Shown: one piece after another, positions 12,631 through 24,193 of the stretch
Layout: each line of letters begins with the position of its first letter
Numbering within the stretch: position 1 is the first letter of the stretch
Origin: Rotaria socialis
Taxonomy: Eukaryota; Rotifera; Eurotatoria; Philodinida; Philodinidae
Length of the DNA: 64,000 nt
Assembly: GCA_905331475.1 (NCBI GenBank)
Contig: CAJNYU010003825.1
Location: 45,906-109,905 of the forward strand
Reading direction: 5' to 3'
Made by a program: the position numbers and the translations under genes
The notes under the pieces: generated by a model
Told to the model about the DNA's origin: nothing
Seen by the model: the letters and a program-made list of their open reading frames with translations, nothing else
Databases searched by the model: none

Positions 12631-14094
12631 TTAAATTTCTATCATACTAAAAATTTTTTCCGTGCGTTGTAAAACAGCATCATATAATGAGATTTTTATT
12701 GAAAATACATCTGAATCATCGATTGATTGAAGTTTTCGAAGTTGTTCCATTAATTGTTGTCTTAAATCTGAATATTTCAATTCTCTTGTTTGAATTGCTT
12801 TATCACGATCAAATTCGTCATCATCTAATATGGTTTTAATTATTTGAGTTTCAGAATGTTTTAATATAGGTAATTGTGGACCAGATTTTATCTGTGAATG
12901 ATGTGGTAAATTAGATTTTGGTTGACATTCATTTGTATTACTTTTATCACCAAATAACTAAACGAGAAAATTAGCATCTGTAACTTAAGCTGGAAAATTT
13001 TAAGGATGTGCTATTTTATATTGATTTTTAAAGTAGAACAAAACTTACATCAAGAATACGTGTTGTTTGGCGTTGAGTACGGAGAGTCGGCCGAACAATA
13101 TTTACTGGTTCAGATTGATCTAACCGTTCGGGTACAAACTGTCTCTCGTTGATATTTTGAGCTAATGGTTCACCAGGCTAAATCAAAAAAGTTTATTATA
13201 AAATTAATTACTAAATAAAACTTTACATAGAGCCGAACATATTTATAAATCCATATTCCTAATGGTACATCAATATTTTTTAGAAGAAATTCATCCACTT
13301 CTGTTCGGCTAGGAATAACTAATAAACCAGAAGCTAATCAAAAGTTGTCAGAGAAAAGATAATATTTACTAATTCCTGCTCCTGTATATCCAATGCGTCG
13401 TTTTTCTTCTATTAGATATTCATAATCATAATTTAGTTGACTAAGAAAAAAACTTCAAATATATATTCAATCGATAAAAATAAAGGCTTACTTGCATGCT
13501 TGTTTTATTGCATAACTACTGATTTCATCATGGGATTGTTTTCTATTAGCATATAAAATGCTTGAATTTCTATTTGTACAAAATTGATCTTACTGAACAT
13601 TCGATGGACGAGTAGCGCCAATTGATGTTCGCCGAGCGAGTGATGGCATTGGTGTATGAGCCTGATTACGTGGAAAAATTGAACTAAAATTAAAATCGAC
13701 TTAAAATAAAATTTCAATTAAAAAAATTACTAAATTAGAATATTTACGGTCTCGATTGTACAGAAATATCATTTGTAGACTTATTCGTTGAACGAGCAAT
13801 TGAACTAGAATTTTTTTTCTTCAAAATATCAAATGGAAAAGTCTATTAATATTTACTTCGTTTGATGTGATGCTTGACTAAAATCACGAACAGTTATTGA
13901 AACGAGTTTCACACGAATTTTCCTTACTTTCTACTACGTTGAATTGAATGCTTTTGTTGTTGTGATGAATGAATAGGGGGTCGCAGACCACTGAAAAAAA
14001 TGGTATATTAGTTTGTTTTGTTAAGTAAATTGGTTTCATTTTGCTACAGCACATGATATTACCTAGAACGTACAGTTGATGGCGGACGAAGCAT
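12631..14094 (-). CDS. Uncharacterised 10-exon protein
   Basis: Ten exons (14094-14063, 13990-13928, 13877-13857, 13804-13748, 13683-13594, 13569-13492, 13440-13370, 13333-13227, 13177-13049, 12957-12631) join without a frame break into about 324 aa. Several exons are very small (21, 32, 57 nt) and all introns are short. Residues 1-95 are Ser/Arg/Gln-rich and look disordered and basic. The centre (about 100-185) is the ordered part: DEISSYAIKQACNQLNYDYEYLIEEKRRIGYTG in pieces, then GLLVIPSRTEVDEFLL and GIWIYKYVRLYPGE. The C-terminal third is hydrophilic with a short helical stretch (DLRQQLMEQLRKLQS). No known family is recognised. It is divergently transcribed from ARMC9 with only 284 bp between start codons, so a shared promoter and possibly a ciliary or centrosomal role are conceivable. 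Confidence 0.65.
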
Positions 14095-14378
14095 TTTTCA
14101 AAGAAATGTGGAAACGATTCCATACTGAAACAAAGGTCATTGTCTTGTACTGAATATCGCGGTTATAAAATTGAGGAAACGCTCTTTTTAACATGTTTTA
14201 CTTTTTCAAAATAAATAAAACATATCAATTATCTTCATTTTCTTTCAATAAAACAATTTATATGTTTTTTATATATAGATGTCACTGGTGACGAATATCC
14301 ATAGAGGTAATGTCAAGCAACGTAATAGATAGATTTGTTTAATAAACTAAATCTTCTTAGTTTTTAAACAAAATCGAA
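14095..14378. promoter_or_regulatory. Divergent intergenic region shared by ARMC9 and the 10-exon gene
   Basis: Only 284 bp separate the two divergent start codons, so promoters of both genes must lie here or overlap. Acceptor-like sites occur on both sides (TTTGTTTCAG before the minus-strand ATG, TCTTCTTAG before the plus-strand ATG). These are compatible with 5' UTR introns or spliced-leader addition. No specific factor site is claimed. Confidence 0.45.
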
Positions 14379-17300
14379 ATGTCGCAATCAATTGATTTTC
14401 GCATAAACGATTTTATTACTGAATACCTTGATTATAAAGGTTTTAATGATACAGTTGGAATATTCCTAAAAGAACGTAAGACTCGTCAAGAACCAATACA
14501 ACAATTAACAAATGGAAACCATATACAAGATACTGACCAAGAAAAATGCCAAGTTATCAAAGTATTTTCATTCGAATTTTCAATGAGAACAAAGCCAATT
14601 TGATTTTTCTTTAGGATGAAATGTTAAAATATTTTGATGATGGAAATCGAGAAGAATTTTTTCGTCTTTGGATCAAACATATACCATCAAATATAATCGA
14701 AAGTGATCCATCATTGAAATCACTTGAGTTTTTACTTTACGCTCATTTTGCTATTTATTATATACGTCCAAATAATCGAACTAAAGTAGCACATTTTAAT
14801 ATGTATATGTATATATATATATATTTACTTGAAATCATTGCGTTTTAGAATGAACAAGCTGGAAAAGACAATATGCAAGAATTTAAAACCTATATGGAAT
14901 CAATTAAAGGACAAGCTATATCACAAACGAGTGATATATTACCTTTATTTGCATTGCCATTTGTTACAGCACCCGACAAGCATGCATCGTTTCAAGAGTT
15001 ATTTTCAGTTAGTTTTATTCATTGTGTTTTATGCTTGAACGTTTATTTTTCGATTTTTCCTAGAATGAATGGCCAGTACAATTACGTAAAAAGGTTTTAA
15101 ATTTTTTTGATTGGATTTTTTCTAATCGACCACTACCGCGTCTTGTTGAATTATTACAAAATGGTGAACGTGCATCACATGTATTAACACAAATAAATAA
15201 TGAACACGAAGAGCTTAAAAATCGAAATAGAGAAACTAATAAACAAATAAAAAGTTTAAGTACTGATTACTGTAATTTAATTAGTGAGTAAATTTTTGAT
15301 AAAAACAAAAATAAGTAGATTGATACAATCTATTTCAATAGGTATCACTATGGAATTAGTGGAAACCTTACAGCAAGCGATCGTAGGGAAGACGATTACT
15401 AATGAATATATTGACAATGTTTGTTCACGACTTGGTCTAGAAAGATTACGTGAATCAATGTCTCATGCAATGGAATCAGCTCGTCTTGGGTAATGATAAC
15501 TTTTCATTATTATCTAAAAAATCGAAAATATTTCACTGAGACTGTAAGCATCATATTTCAAACTCAATACCTTTGTCGAGAAGCATAGGGTTTATATTTA
15601 TATAGTTGGATGTTGAAATTTCAAAAAAGATACTAATTATTATGCGAGTATTTAAGTAAGTCAGTTAATATGATAAGTTTATCAGCAGTAGTCCAACTTT
15701 AGAATATTAATGTTAGTGAACAGACATCTAAATTGAGCGCTTGATGCGTTTACATTTTTAAGATTTAATCTTAGGTTAGAGCGTGAGTTTTCTTAAATCA
15801 TAAAAACAATGAGAGCCAGTGTTTTTTCCAGGTTTTTCAATCCGAGAAGGCGAATTCATTTGTCAGGAGAGCAGATAAAAGTATTTTAAGGGACGACCGA
15901 CCATGATTAATATCAAGTCTATTATACTGATACTTTCAAAAGATCTGTGTTTTGTAAGTTACATAAAAGTTAATTATTTATTTCATTTTTCTCGCGAGAC
16001 CAAAATGACGCTTGCCATCTCGCTGGATAAAACACTGATGATAGCAATTTTATTTTTATAATACTATGATCATCACCATCTCAGATATTTTCCTTTTAAA
16101 GAATGAAATTACAATGTTTTTATTTTGCTTCTATAGGATCGATGATCCATTTGCGGAAAAGTTGGATTATGATAAAATCAAACGTGATGTTGTTCACGTT
16201 TCAACAAGTCCACGCCAAAAATCACTTTTACTTCAAGCGTTACGCTGGAAATTAACAAAAGCTACAACCGATTTTAAACGTGAAAAAATGCTTGAATGTT
16301 ACATTAATTGCGATTTACTTGGTTGTCGTACTGATGTTGAACAAAGAACAAAAATCGTTAAAGAATTATTGTCTCCGTCGTCAACTAGCGATACGCGTTG
16401 TGTGAAAGAAGAATGGGCACGTTTCATTAATACAATTGCTTCATTAAGAAAAGGTTAGATAAAGAACTAATTTGAAAATATATCTATTCTGTTGTTTTTT
16501 CTACACATAAAACTATAGGTCGAAATTACTTGGCACCAAATGAATCATTGATTGTTGGTATGCAGAAAGCAACTATTGCAGAACAATCCGATACACATAC
16601 GAAACAGCATCTTTTAGCAGCATTGCAAAAGCTGAGTCTTAGGTATGAAAAACTTTTTTCTTCACTTATAGATAGTAAAGTCAGCGTAATGCATGATTTT
16701 TTTATAAGAACTCTACTGTAATAAAATATCTCTTCTTTAAATTAAAAACAAATTGAACGAGTTTCATATGTAGGATGAATAAGAAAACTTAGCTTTTATA
16801 GACAGTTCAGTCAAGTTAACTTGAAAATCGCTCATGTTCAAATAGAAATAGGTTTACGTGCATAAGAAAATGAGAGTCATGACTAAGAATTGTTATAAAT
16901 GTGTTATTTAAATTAATTCTATATGTGCAAATCTGAACTCTAGATATCACAGCCTCTTACAATTGCGTACATTCATTCGATGTTTGATTACTCTTATGTT
17001 AGATACGTTTTGACAGAAAATCCACTCATATATAAAGAAATTTTGGATTCAATTATGACTTCTCACAATAGGATTGCGATTGTCAATTGAAGATTTTTAT
17101 TGATTCAAACATTACGAAACTTGAAAAAGCATATAGAATTGTTCGGTCAGTACTGAATATCAATACACGTAACTATGACTATCATATAATCAAACTTTCG
17201 ATTGTTGAATAGTAAAAACTCTATTTGTTTTTTCAAACTGTGAAATGTTAAAGAAATGACACATGAACTTGGATAAAAACACTCTTTTGTTTTCATATTT

Positions 17301-18702
17301 CTAGACGATCTGTTCAAACTATAATGATCAATGAAAATATGATTAAATGGCTTCTACCATTGTTAAGTAAATCAAATTCTCTGTCTGATTATACTTTAGG
17401 TAGAATAAAATTTTAGCTCAAAGATCAAAAATTTTTCTATTATTTGAATCTGAAAATATTTAGAATATGGTGTAGCTTTGCTAATGAATTTATGTTTACG
17501 CACTGAAGGTCGTAAGAAATGTGCTGAAGTTGCTGAGCAAGCTATAGCTGTACTTGCATCTCTACTATCTCATCCAAATCACGAAGTACTTTATTATTAT
17601 TATTATGCTTTATGTTAATTAATTCGTTTTTGAAACCTATTTAGACTAGACCCTATGTTAATTCATCGTTATATTCAATTTTAACACTGAAATCTGTACG
17701 TGACAAAGCCATTCAACAAGTAAGTAATCATGGGTATAAATTGATTATTTTAATCGATATTTTTTATGAATAATAGAATCTTGAAAGTCGTCTTCGAACT
17801 TTAATTCGAACAGACACAGCTAACTCCGAAACAAAAGGTCAATTGGAATTTTTACTTAATCTATTATGTAAAAGTGGTGATCAAATCATTGAACAATCAT
17901 CTGACAATGAACAAGATAATGATGATGTATAGAAACTATTCATAAAAAAAAATGTATATCAATCTTTCGTTTCTAGGAAGATCAAGATGTAATGGAAGCT
18001 GATTTAGATCTTGCCGATCAATTAAAAACAATGGATCAAGAACTAAATGGAGAAGATTTAATGCTTGCAAAATATACCTCACAAAAACCAACAGCGACAG
18101 CAAATATTCATAAATCTTATAATAATACATTATATGCATCGTCAATAAATGATATTAAACCTAAATCCATCATTGATCCTGTTCTTCATCGGCCAACAAC
18201 ACCTGGCCAATTTCGCCAATCTATTGTTGCACATACAGTTGATTCACTTGCTAATAGTCTTGCTGTTGGCGATATCTTTCATAGTCAAACTAATGGATTT
18301 GAACAATTAAATGGTAATAGTAGTATATTTGCAGCATCAGCGTCAATGTCAATAAAAAAACCTTTGTCAGCAAGTATCGCTTCGACCATAACAAATAATA
18401 ATAATAATAATAAAACAAAATTTTCTAAAACTTCATCATCAATAACACGACCAAAACAAGCGAGTCGTGCATCATCCGTTGATCAACAAAAACAAGTGAC
18501 ACCAGTTCTTGCATTTGCTGCGAATGATGAGCTTGATCATTCCATACCGACAATAACAACACCAAAAATAACACCACCAATGAAATTTTCTTTTAGTGAA
18601 CCACCAAGATCGAATTCAAGTGCATCTATACGTTCATCAACATCGTCCATACTTGAATTAAGTAATGGAACTCTGAATAATCAAAAGACCAAAAAACTTT
18701 AA
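14379..18702 (+). CDS. ARMC9: ARMC9 homologue (LisH domain, armadillo-type protein)
   Basis: Twelve exons (14379-14561, 14615-14785, 14849-15007, 15064-15283, 15342-15489, 16137-16453, 16519-16642, 17305-17399, 17464-17585, 17645-17719, 17777-17926, 17977-18702) give about 829 aa, close to human ARMC9. Residues 8-40 form a LisH motif ([19 protein letters not shown]). Collinear matches recalled from the human protein include [69 protein letters not shown] and [12 protein letters not shown]. The middle is helical armadillo-like; the C-terminal 200 residues are Ser/Thr/Asn-rich and disordered, with a poly-Asn run. In vertebrates ARMC9 acts at the ciliary base and tip with TOGARAM1 and CEP104, and is a Joubert-syndrome gene. 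Two introns exceed 640 bp, the rest are about 50-65 bp. The start ATG begins the LisH exon directly. Confidence 0.93.
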
Positions 18703-18893
18703 ATTCTCATGTTCTTTTTCATGTCGTTTTACCTCATATCTATTATTTTATTGCTGTTGTTGTTGTTGTGTTTTTATAATTGTTGCATCAACACATCTAT
18801 TTCTTTTTAAAAGAAAAAAACAATGTACCGGGCATAGAACTTCATTACAAAATGCATTGCTTATTCAGCTTTTCTTGTATGTATTCATATTCT

Positions 18894-18913
18894 TGTGTGT
18901 GTGTGTGTGTGTG
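18894..18913. repeat. (TG)10 microsatellite
   Basis: A perfect dinucleotide run of ten TG units lies about 190 bp past the ARMC9 stop codon. Confidence 0.9.
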
Positions 18914-19373
18914 CGTCTAACTCTAAATGTCTCATAAATGCTAAATTTTTTGCTTCATATAGACAGTTATATTGTAGAAAAAGAAAATGAGATGGCCAAC
19001 ATTTTAACATCACATAACTGTTTATAATTAAAGGAGTTGTTTTTTGAGAACAATCAAAAGAATAAGCAACATGGCTTTCTCGATATGAGTCAAGTTTCAA
19101 TGTACTCCTCATTTATAATCTAGAGTTATGTGTTGGACTTTTTTTATGATGAACCAATAAAATTTAAATATTCATAAAGAAAATATTTTCAATTATTCAC
19201 GATAGTAAGTGTAATTTAAACATACAATGAATAATATTTAAAGACTTTCGATCAGAGTTGAATAGTCATATATTTCACATCGAACACTTTCTATGCAATT
19301 CTTCATAAAAAAAATATTTGATTCATGAAAAGAATGATCTTTTAGGCTAAGTACATAATTTGTGATGTAGGAC

Positions 19374-19556
19374 CAAGGGAGAAAAGCGTATTTCTAAATA
19401 TCTCTGAGTATTTCAGCGTATTTCTACGTATTTCTATGTATTTCTGGAATTCTGAAATACGAGGAAATACGTATTTCTAGGTATTTCAGAAATCCATTGA
19501 AATCCATAGAAATACTCAGAAATATTTAGAAATACCGAAATACGCTTTCCCCCTTG
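19374..19556. mobile_element. 183-bp hAT-like MITE with 8-bp target duplication
   Basis: Both flanks carry the identical octamer TGTAGGAC (19366-19373 and 19557-19564), a perfect 8-bp target-site duplication. The ends are inverted repeats of about 21 bp: CAAGGGAGAAAAGCG on the left, CAAGGGGGAAAGCG on the complement of the right, both continuing into TATTTC. The interior is almost entirely permuted GTATTTCTA / TAGAAATAC motifs in both orientations, so the element could fold on itself. It has no coding capacity. The 8-bp duplication and the CARGG-type end point to the hAT superfamily. The perfect duplication suggests a fairly recent insertion. Confidence 0.85.
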
Positions 19557-19697
19557 TGTAGGACTCTCACACTCTAACGGTACACTACAGTTGTATGAGT
19601 GCATGTATCCTTTTTCTGAATTTCAGATTATTTCAAGAATTATACTAACAGCGCTAGTCGCATTCAGTTGTATTTTTATTTAAAAAACGTTTTTTTT

Positions 19698-22472
19698 TCA
19701 GAAAACATTGGTATTACAGTTATTTTCGGTTCCTTGGTCACAATCGGCCTTTTTATAATACATTGTAAGTTCGTTACTAGGTGTTAGTCCCAAAATACGT
19801 GGCTTAAGAGGTTTTTCGTTGACAAAACGACAAATTTCAGCTTGTTTATGTGAAGGTAAATTGCTTGTATGGACAATTCTTACAGGCCAGCTAACGAGTT
19901 GAGTTCGACTTTTCTCTGGTTTCCCACCGGAACCCATCTGATTCTCACTGCCCAAACGGAAGCTGTATACTGCATCTAGACTACTATACCGTACCATGGT
20001 AGACAACTCAAGTGCTGAACTAAGCCCACAGCTATCCATCTGGTTAATTTCAGATGAAGTACACTCTTGAAGATAAAGTTTTTCCCACAGTTTAAAAAAA
20101 TTAATTACTACAGGAGAATTTCTATACAAAATTACACCACTATTCCAGGTCGATTTCGTTTTCGATTTATGATGGACATCATTCGAAATAAGGATATCAC
20201 GATCCCCGAGTATTTGACTTAAGTTTCCAAGTACGCCACAAAACCATGTGTCTCCATCGACATAGAGAGTTATTTCAAACGGAGAATTCGAAAGTTGCTG
20301 GATCTTTCTTAGGCCATCAGATATTATTAATTTTTTCTCTTTATCAGAATTTGATACAGTATTTTCTGCATTTGCACCTCGAGTTGTATGCGATATGTTG
20401 ACATGATAAATGTGCCGAAATAGATGCTGGTATGATTTATTTAAATGTGTATCGTCATCAAGAAATATGACTATGGGTATCTCACCTTTGTAAACACGAT
20501 GTAGAGACGTTATAGATTCTAGTAAATTGTACTCTTTCCAATTATTATTTGAATGATAGCCAATATAAACGACGCCATCACCTCGTCCAGATAGTTGTGG
20601 CCTCGTTTTATGATCTGACTCGGTATAAGGAAAATCAATGCCAGCGTATCTCGTCGTCCTATTTCGAAATAGGCCAGCAACTTCTGAAAAGGCACTGTAG
20701 GGACTTCCAAGAATTTCACTTGCACTGCTTAATATCCATAGATCAGCTGCAGCAAAAAACATACATTGTCGGCTTCGGTTGTTACAGGCGTGATTTTCAA
20801 GGAATAGAATGCGCTCTTTAAATAAGTTTCTCATTGCGTTTATTGTTTTCTCGGAATCGGCAGATAGAAAGAAATATTGCTGTGAATTCTTTTCAAGAAT
20901 ACGATTGATTTCATCCTCAAATATTGAAATATTGGTAGATTGTCGCCAACTTTCAAGTCTCTTCCACTCACTATCAGAATAAGCGTGATCGGAAATACCG
21001 GGAATCTCTTTTCTCGGATCTGCATTTCGTATATGTACTCCAATGAATGATTTTTTGCTCAAAAAATCAACCATTGCGGTAATATGTGGTTGCAGTCGTA
21101 ATTCTGATAAAACTTGGCGCATAATCTTTGGTTTTACTTCAGGGTGGTTAAGCTTGTAGGCTGTCTTCACGTAAATATGGTTCATAGTGTCTGTCTCAAT
21201 TATTTGACCATTGACTCCTCCGATTTTAGATTCCATATAGTTATAACGCTCAAAATTTGCTCCGCTGGTTTCGTTTGACTCAAATTCATCCCAGACGTCA
21301 ATTTCGTTAGAAAATAATTCTTGAAAGCGAACGTTACAATGCTCGTCCGGTTGCCATATTAAACGAAAGTGTCGTCCTGTTCTATTACTGATAGCCATCC
21401 CAGAAGCCATCGCTCTGAGACGATTTCCAAGACCATATTGAACATGAACGACCAACATTCTTTCGTTTCTGTACGATGGAATCATTTTAATCATATATGC
21501 TGTAGGCACGGTAAGACCTTTCCATGGGACACGGCATCCTCGTAGAACACTTTGAGCAGCTCGTCTCTCAACATATTCTCTAGTATGTTGTGGTATCGTT
21601 GACTCAATCGAAGCGACACTAGACGTTCTCGTAGCTAAATAATGATTACGTACACTAATATCAGCTTGGATATGAAATGAAACCTTTTTGTTGCTTCTAT
21701 TCCAAGCAAGAACAAAACTTCGAAGAAATCGATTTTTTTCAATTTCAAAGGATGCATCATGAATGGGCTGTTTGGACAATCGTAAATTAGGTGGATGATC
21801 TAAATGGTAGACTTTGGTCTTATCAAAAGGTACTAAATCTAAACCAGACTCATTCAAACGGCTGTAGAGATCAGTATCATCATGGCCATACGTCTGAATA
21901 CGTTCATCGAAACCGTGAATTGCTTGGAAATAAACGGTTTCAATATAGAATATACCATTGAGATGCTTTGAATTTTCTGTTTCTATCAGCCTCCAATTAC
22001 CAGCATAAAACATACCCTTTTTTAATGAATGCCACAGTAAGAAATCAGGCGCAAGAGTTGTATCACAATCAACTTTGAGCATAAATGACCCATTAGGAGC
22101 TAATTTTGCAGCTAAATTGTAAGTCCACGATAGAACCCATTTCTTTTCGCCTTGAACAGTTATAATCTTTAGGCGAGAATCACCGAGCAAGTCAGGAAAC
22201 AACTGTACTAGTGGAGGGTTTGAACTCCAATCGACTAAGATAACTTCAGTAACGTCAATAACTGAAAGCCAACTGCGAAGTACAATTTTCAATGTGCTAC
22301 TGCGATCCATACACGCAGCAACAATCACTGTTGAGTGTGCTGACTTTTCCCTTACATCCAAAGGAGACTCCAGAATTGGTGGAAGAATTCGTTGGGTCAT
22401 TATGACGAGAAAACACACAATCACACTGATGATTCGAAATAGATTTCGCCGTGTAAGATTAAAACGGAGCAT
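19698..22472 (-). CDS. Intronless three-domain glycosyltransferase, type II membrane protein
   Basis: One uninterrupted frame of 924 aa. Residues 12-33 are hydrophobic after Arg-rich flanks, a signal anchor for Golgi/ER type II topology. Domain 1 (about 47-270) is GT2/GT-A-like: VDCDT (DxD, residues 134-138) and an acceptor-loop-like GHDDTDLYSRL. Domain 2 (about 338-610) has YGLGNRLRAMASGMAIS and FIGVHIRNADPRK, features of GT-B fucosyltransferase-like folds with the basic nucleotide-sugar loop. Domain 3 (about 634-870) has LYVDGDTWF (DGD) and WNSGVILY, typical of GT-A nucleotide-sugar transferases. Sugar donors and acceptors cannot be told from sequence. The lack of introns is striking next to neighbours with 4-16 exons and fits either horizontal acquisition or retroposition. 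No acceptor-like site precedes its ATG, again unlike its neighbours. Confidence 0.8.
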   Translation of the reverse strand: MLRFNLTRRNLFRIISVIVCFLVIMTQRILPPILESPLDVREKSAHSTVIVAACMDRSSTLKIVLRSWLSVIDVTEVILVDWSSNPPLVQLFPDLLGDSRLKIITVQGEKKWVLSWTYNLAAKLAPNGSFMLKVDCDTTLAPDFLLWHSLKKGMFYAGNWRLIETENSKHLNGIFYIETVYFQAIHGFDERIQTYGHDDTDLYSRLNESGLDLVPFDKTKVYHLDHPPNLRLSKQPIHDASFEIEKNRFLRSFVLAWNRSNKKVSFHIQADISVRNHYLATRTSSVASIESTIPQHTREYVERRAAQSVLRGCRVPWKGLTVPTAYMIKMIPSYRNERMLVVHVQYGLGNRLRAMASGMAISNRTGRHFRLIWQPDEHCNVRFQELFSNEIDVWDEFESNETSGANFERYNYMESKIGGVNGQIIETDTMNHIYVKTAYKLNHPEVKPKIMRQVLSELRLQPHITAMVDFLSKKSFIGVHIRNADPRKEIPGISDHAYSDSEWKRLESWRQSTNISIFEDEINRILEKNSQQYFFLSADSEKTINAMRNLFKERILFLENHACNNRSRQCMFFAAADLWILSSASEILGSPYSAFSEVAGLFRNRTTRYAGIDFPYTESDHKTRPQLSGRGDGVVYIGYHSNNNWKEYNLLESITSLHRVYKGEIPIVIFLDDDTHLNKSYQHLFRHIYHVNISHTTRGANAENTVSNSDKEKKLIISDGLRKIQQLSNSPFEITLYVDGDTWFCGVLGNLSQILGDRDILISNDVHHKSKTKSTWNSGVILYRNSPVVINFFKLWEKLYLQECTSSEINQMDSCGLSSALELSTMVRYSSLDAVYSFRLGSENQMGSGGKPEKSRTQLVSWPVRIVHTSNLPSHKQAEICRFVNEKPLKPRILGLTPSNELTMYYKKADCDQGTENNCNTNVF

Positions 22473-24193
22473 TATTTTACAGAAATAGGATTAATTCTCT
22501 TGAGATTTCCAGTGATGATACTATTAAAATTTGAGAATAACAACAGACAGTAATGCTGTTAAAGCAAAATCCAAAGATATTGAGATATGCATACAGTTGA
22601 ATGCAAACAAAATCTAAAACCGTACCAGTGTATTACTTTATACGAAAGGTAATGATCAATAATAGATAGAAACCATCTAAATCTATTAGAAAAATGAATG
22701 CTAATATATAACTAAAACCAACGGTTTAGAAGGAAAAACCTTTTTCTATGTACAAAATAAAAATTTATATGAGCAGATCAAAACTTCATATAGATGAAAA
22801 AGATATTAAGATTTCGATATAACGCAGTTAGTTACTTGTATACTTCAAAGCTAATTTTTTATCTAAACGAGAAGACACTTCAATCGATTCCCCTAAAGTA
22901 GTGTGATAAGCGCGGTCAGCAGACGTATCAAATAAGCTTCATCGTAATAACAACATTAAAGATAAAATAAAAGTATGATTTGAAGAGACTTCATGATCTG
23001 TGTCAACATCGATAATATGGTAGAAATTCGTTTCTAGATAGTCAAAGCGATATTTATTCCGACAAATAAGTATGCTTTAATTTAATTGTAAGAATTTATC
23101 GATGAAGAATAAATATTTCAATCCAAAAATACTCCGGTCTTATAGTATATATTCAGCGTTTTATATTTCGTAATCTGCAATTCTACAACGTTAGTTTTTT
23201 CTCTACTGAACGTGCTGCCTCTCGAAATAGATCTATGAAATCTACATTCAATATCTCCTTTTATGACTACTAGGTTGAGCAAAATAGATAAGTTATATGT
23301 TATATCTAAGTGACCATTAAGAAGTCAGTTACATAAAACCCGTATTAGATCTATTCGGATCTAATGAATTGCAACTGTATAACTTTACATTTTCAGAACA
23401 ATTGACGATTTTTACAATTACTAAATCCACTTCACTAAGGCTAGCATCGTATCGCTGTAAAGAAATTGTTCGATGGAATTTTTCAACGTACCCTATTGTC
23501 GACAGTTTTATCAATATTCATTGAAACAAAAACTATTCGTGCCTACGTAGTGTATAACATCAGACACGGAACGCCGGTTGATATCTTTCATAATCGTAAT
23601 GTATACTTTGGTCTTCGTCTATGTTCGATAGGTACAATATATCATAGAAAGTGAGCAGAATAAATAGTTTCTTTTTCTATTCATTACTTTACACATACAC
23701 GTGGCGTTTCGCTTCACTACATGTAACGCTTCATCGGTTCGACCAAAATGAGACTATCCGAGCAGAAAAAATAGAGCTTCGTTTCTATTTATTTTGCATG
23801 CCTCGACTTTACGTATCTCCTCGTTAGTTTATTTCGATATCAAATTTGCGTTCTCATACAAAATTAAAACAAAAGAAGTTGGGCAAAACTATGTGATCGT
23901 TTATTCTCCGATTTTTACAGCTAATTGCATGTAATCGTCTCATATGGTTGAATACAATACACACGATGGCTTTCGATCTTGTTCTTTTTGAATACAACGG
24001 AGTTATATTAACGCTTCTTGGCGTACAATTGAGCTATTATTGTTGTACTCAAACAACAGCTGATTTATTCATCAATATCTTCAATTAATACTACAACAAA
24101 CGATTACGATAATACAGTATGCATTAAGCAAACAGAAGAATATTTTGACTTTAATTGACTAGCGAAAATGAGCGAGAAAGGTCGAGAATTCAG
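22473..24193. other. Intergenic, nothing recognised
   Basis: About 1.7 kb of AT-rich sequence upstream of the glycosyltransferase gene and downstream of the LMF gene. Short open frames here have no splice context or recognisable composition. The promoter of the intronless gene should lie at the left edge. Confidence 0.5.

Larger units (their letters stand above)
18703..19697. other. Intergenic between ARMC9 and the glycosyltransferase gene
   Basis: The 3' ends of two convergent genes flank about 1 kb. It holds a (TG)10 run at 18894-18913 and the delimited MITE at 19374-19556. The rest is AT-rich and featureless. Confidence 0.6.
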
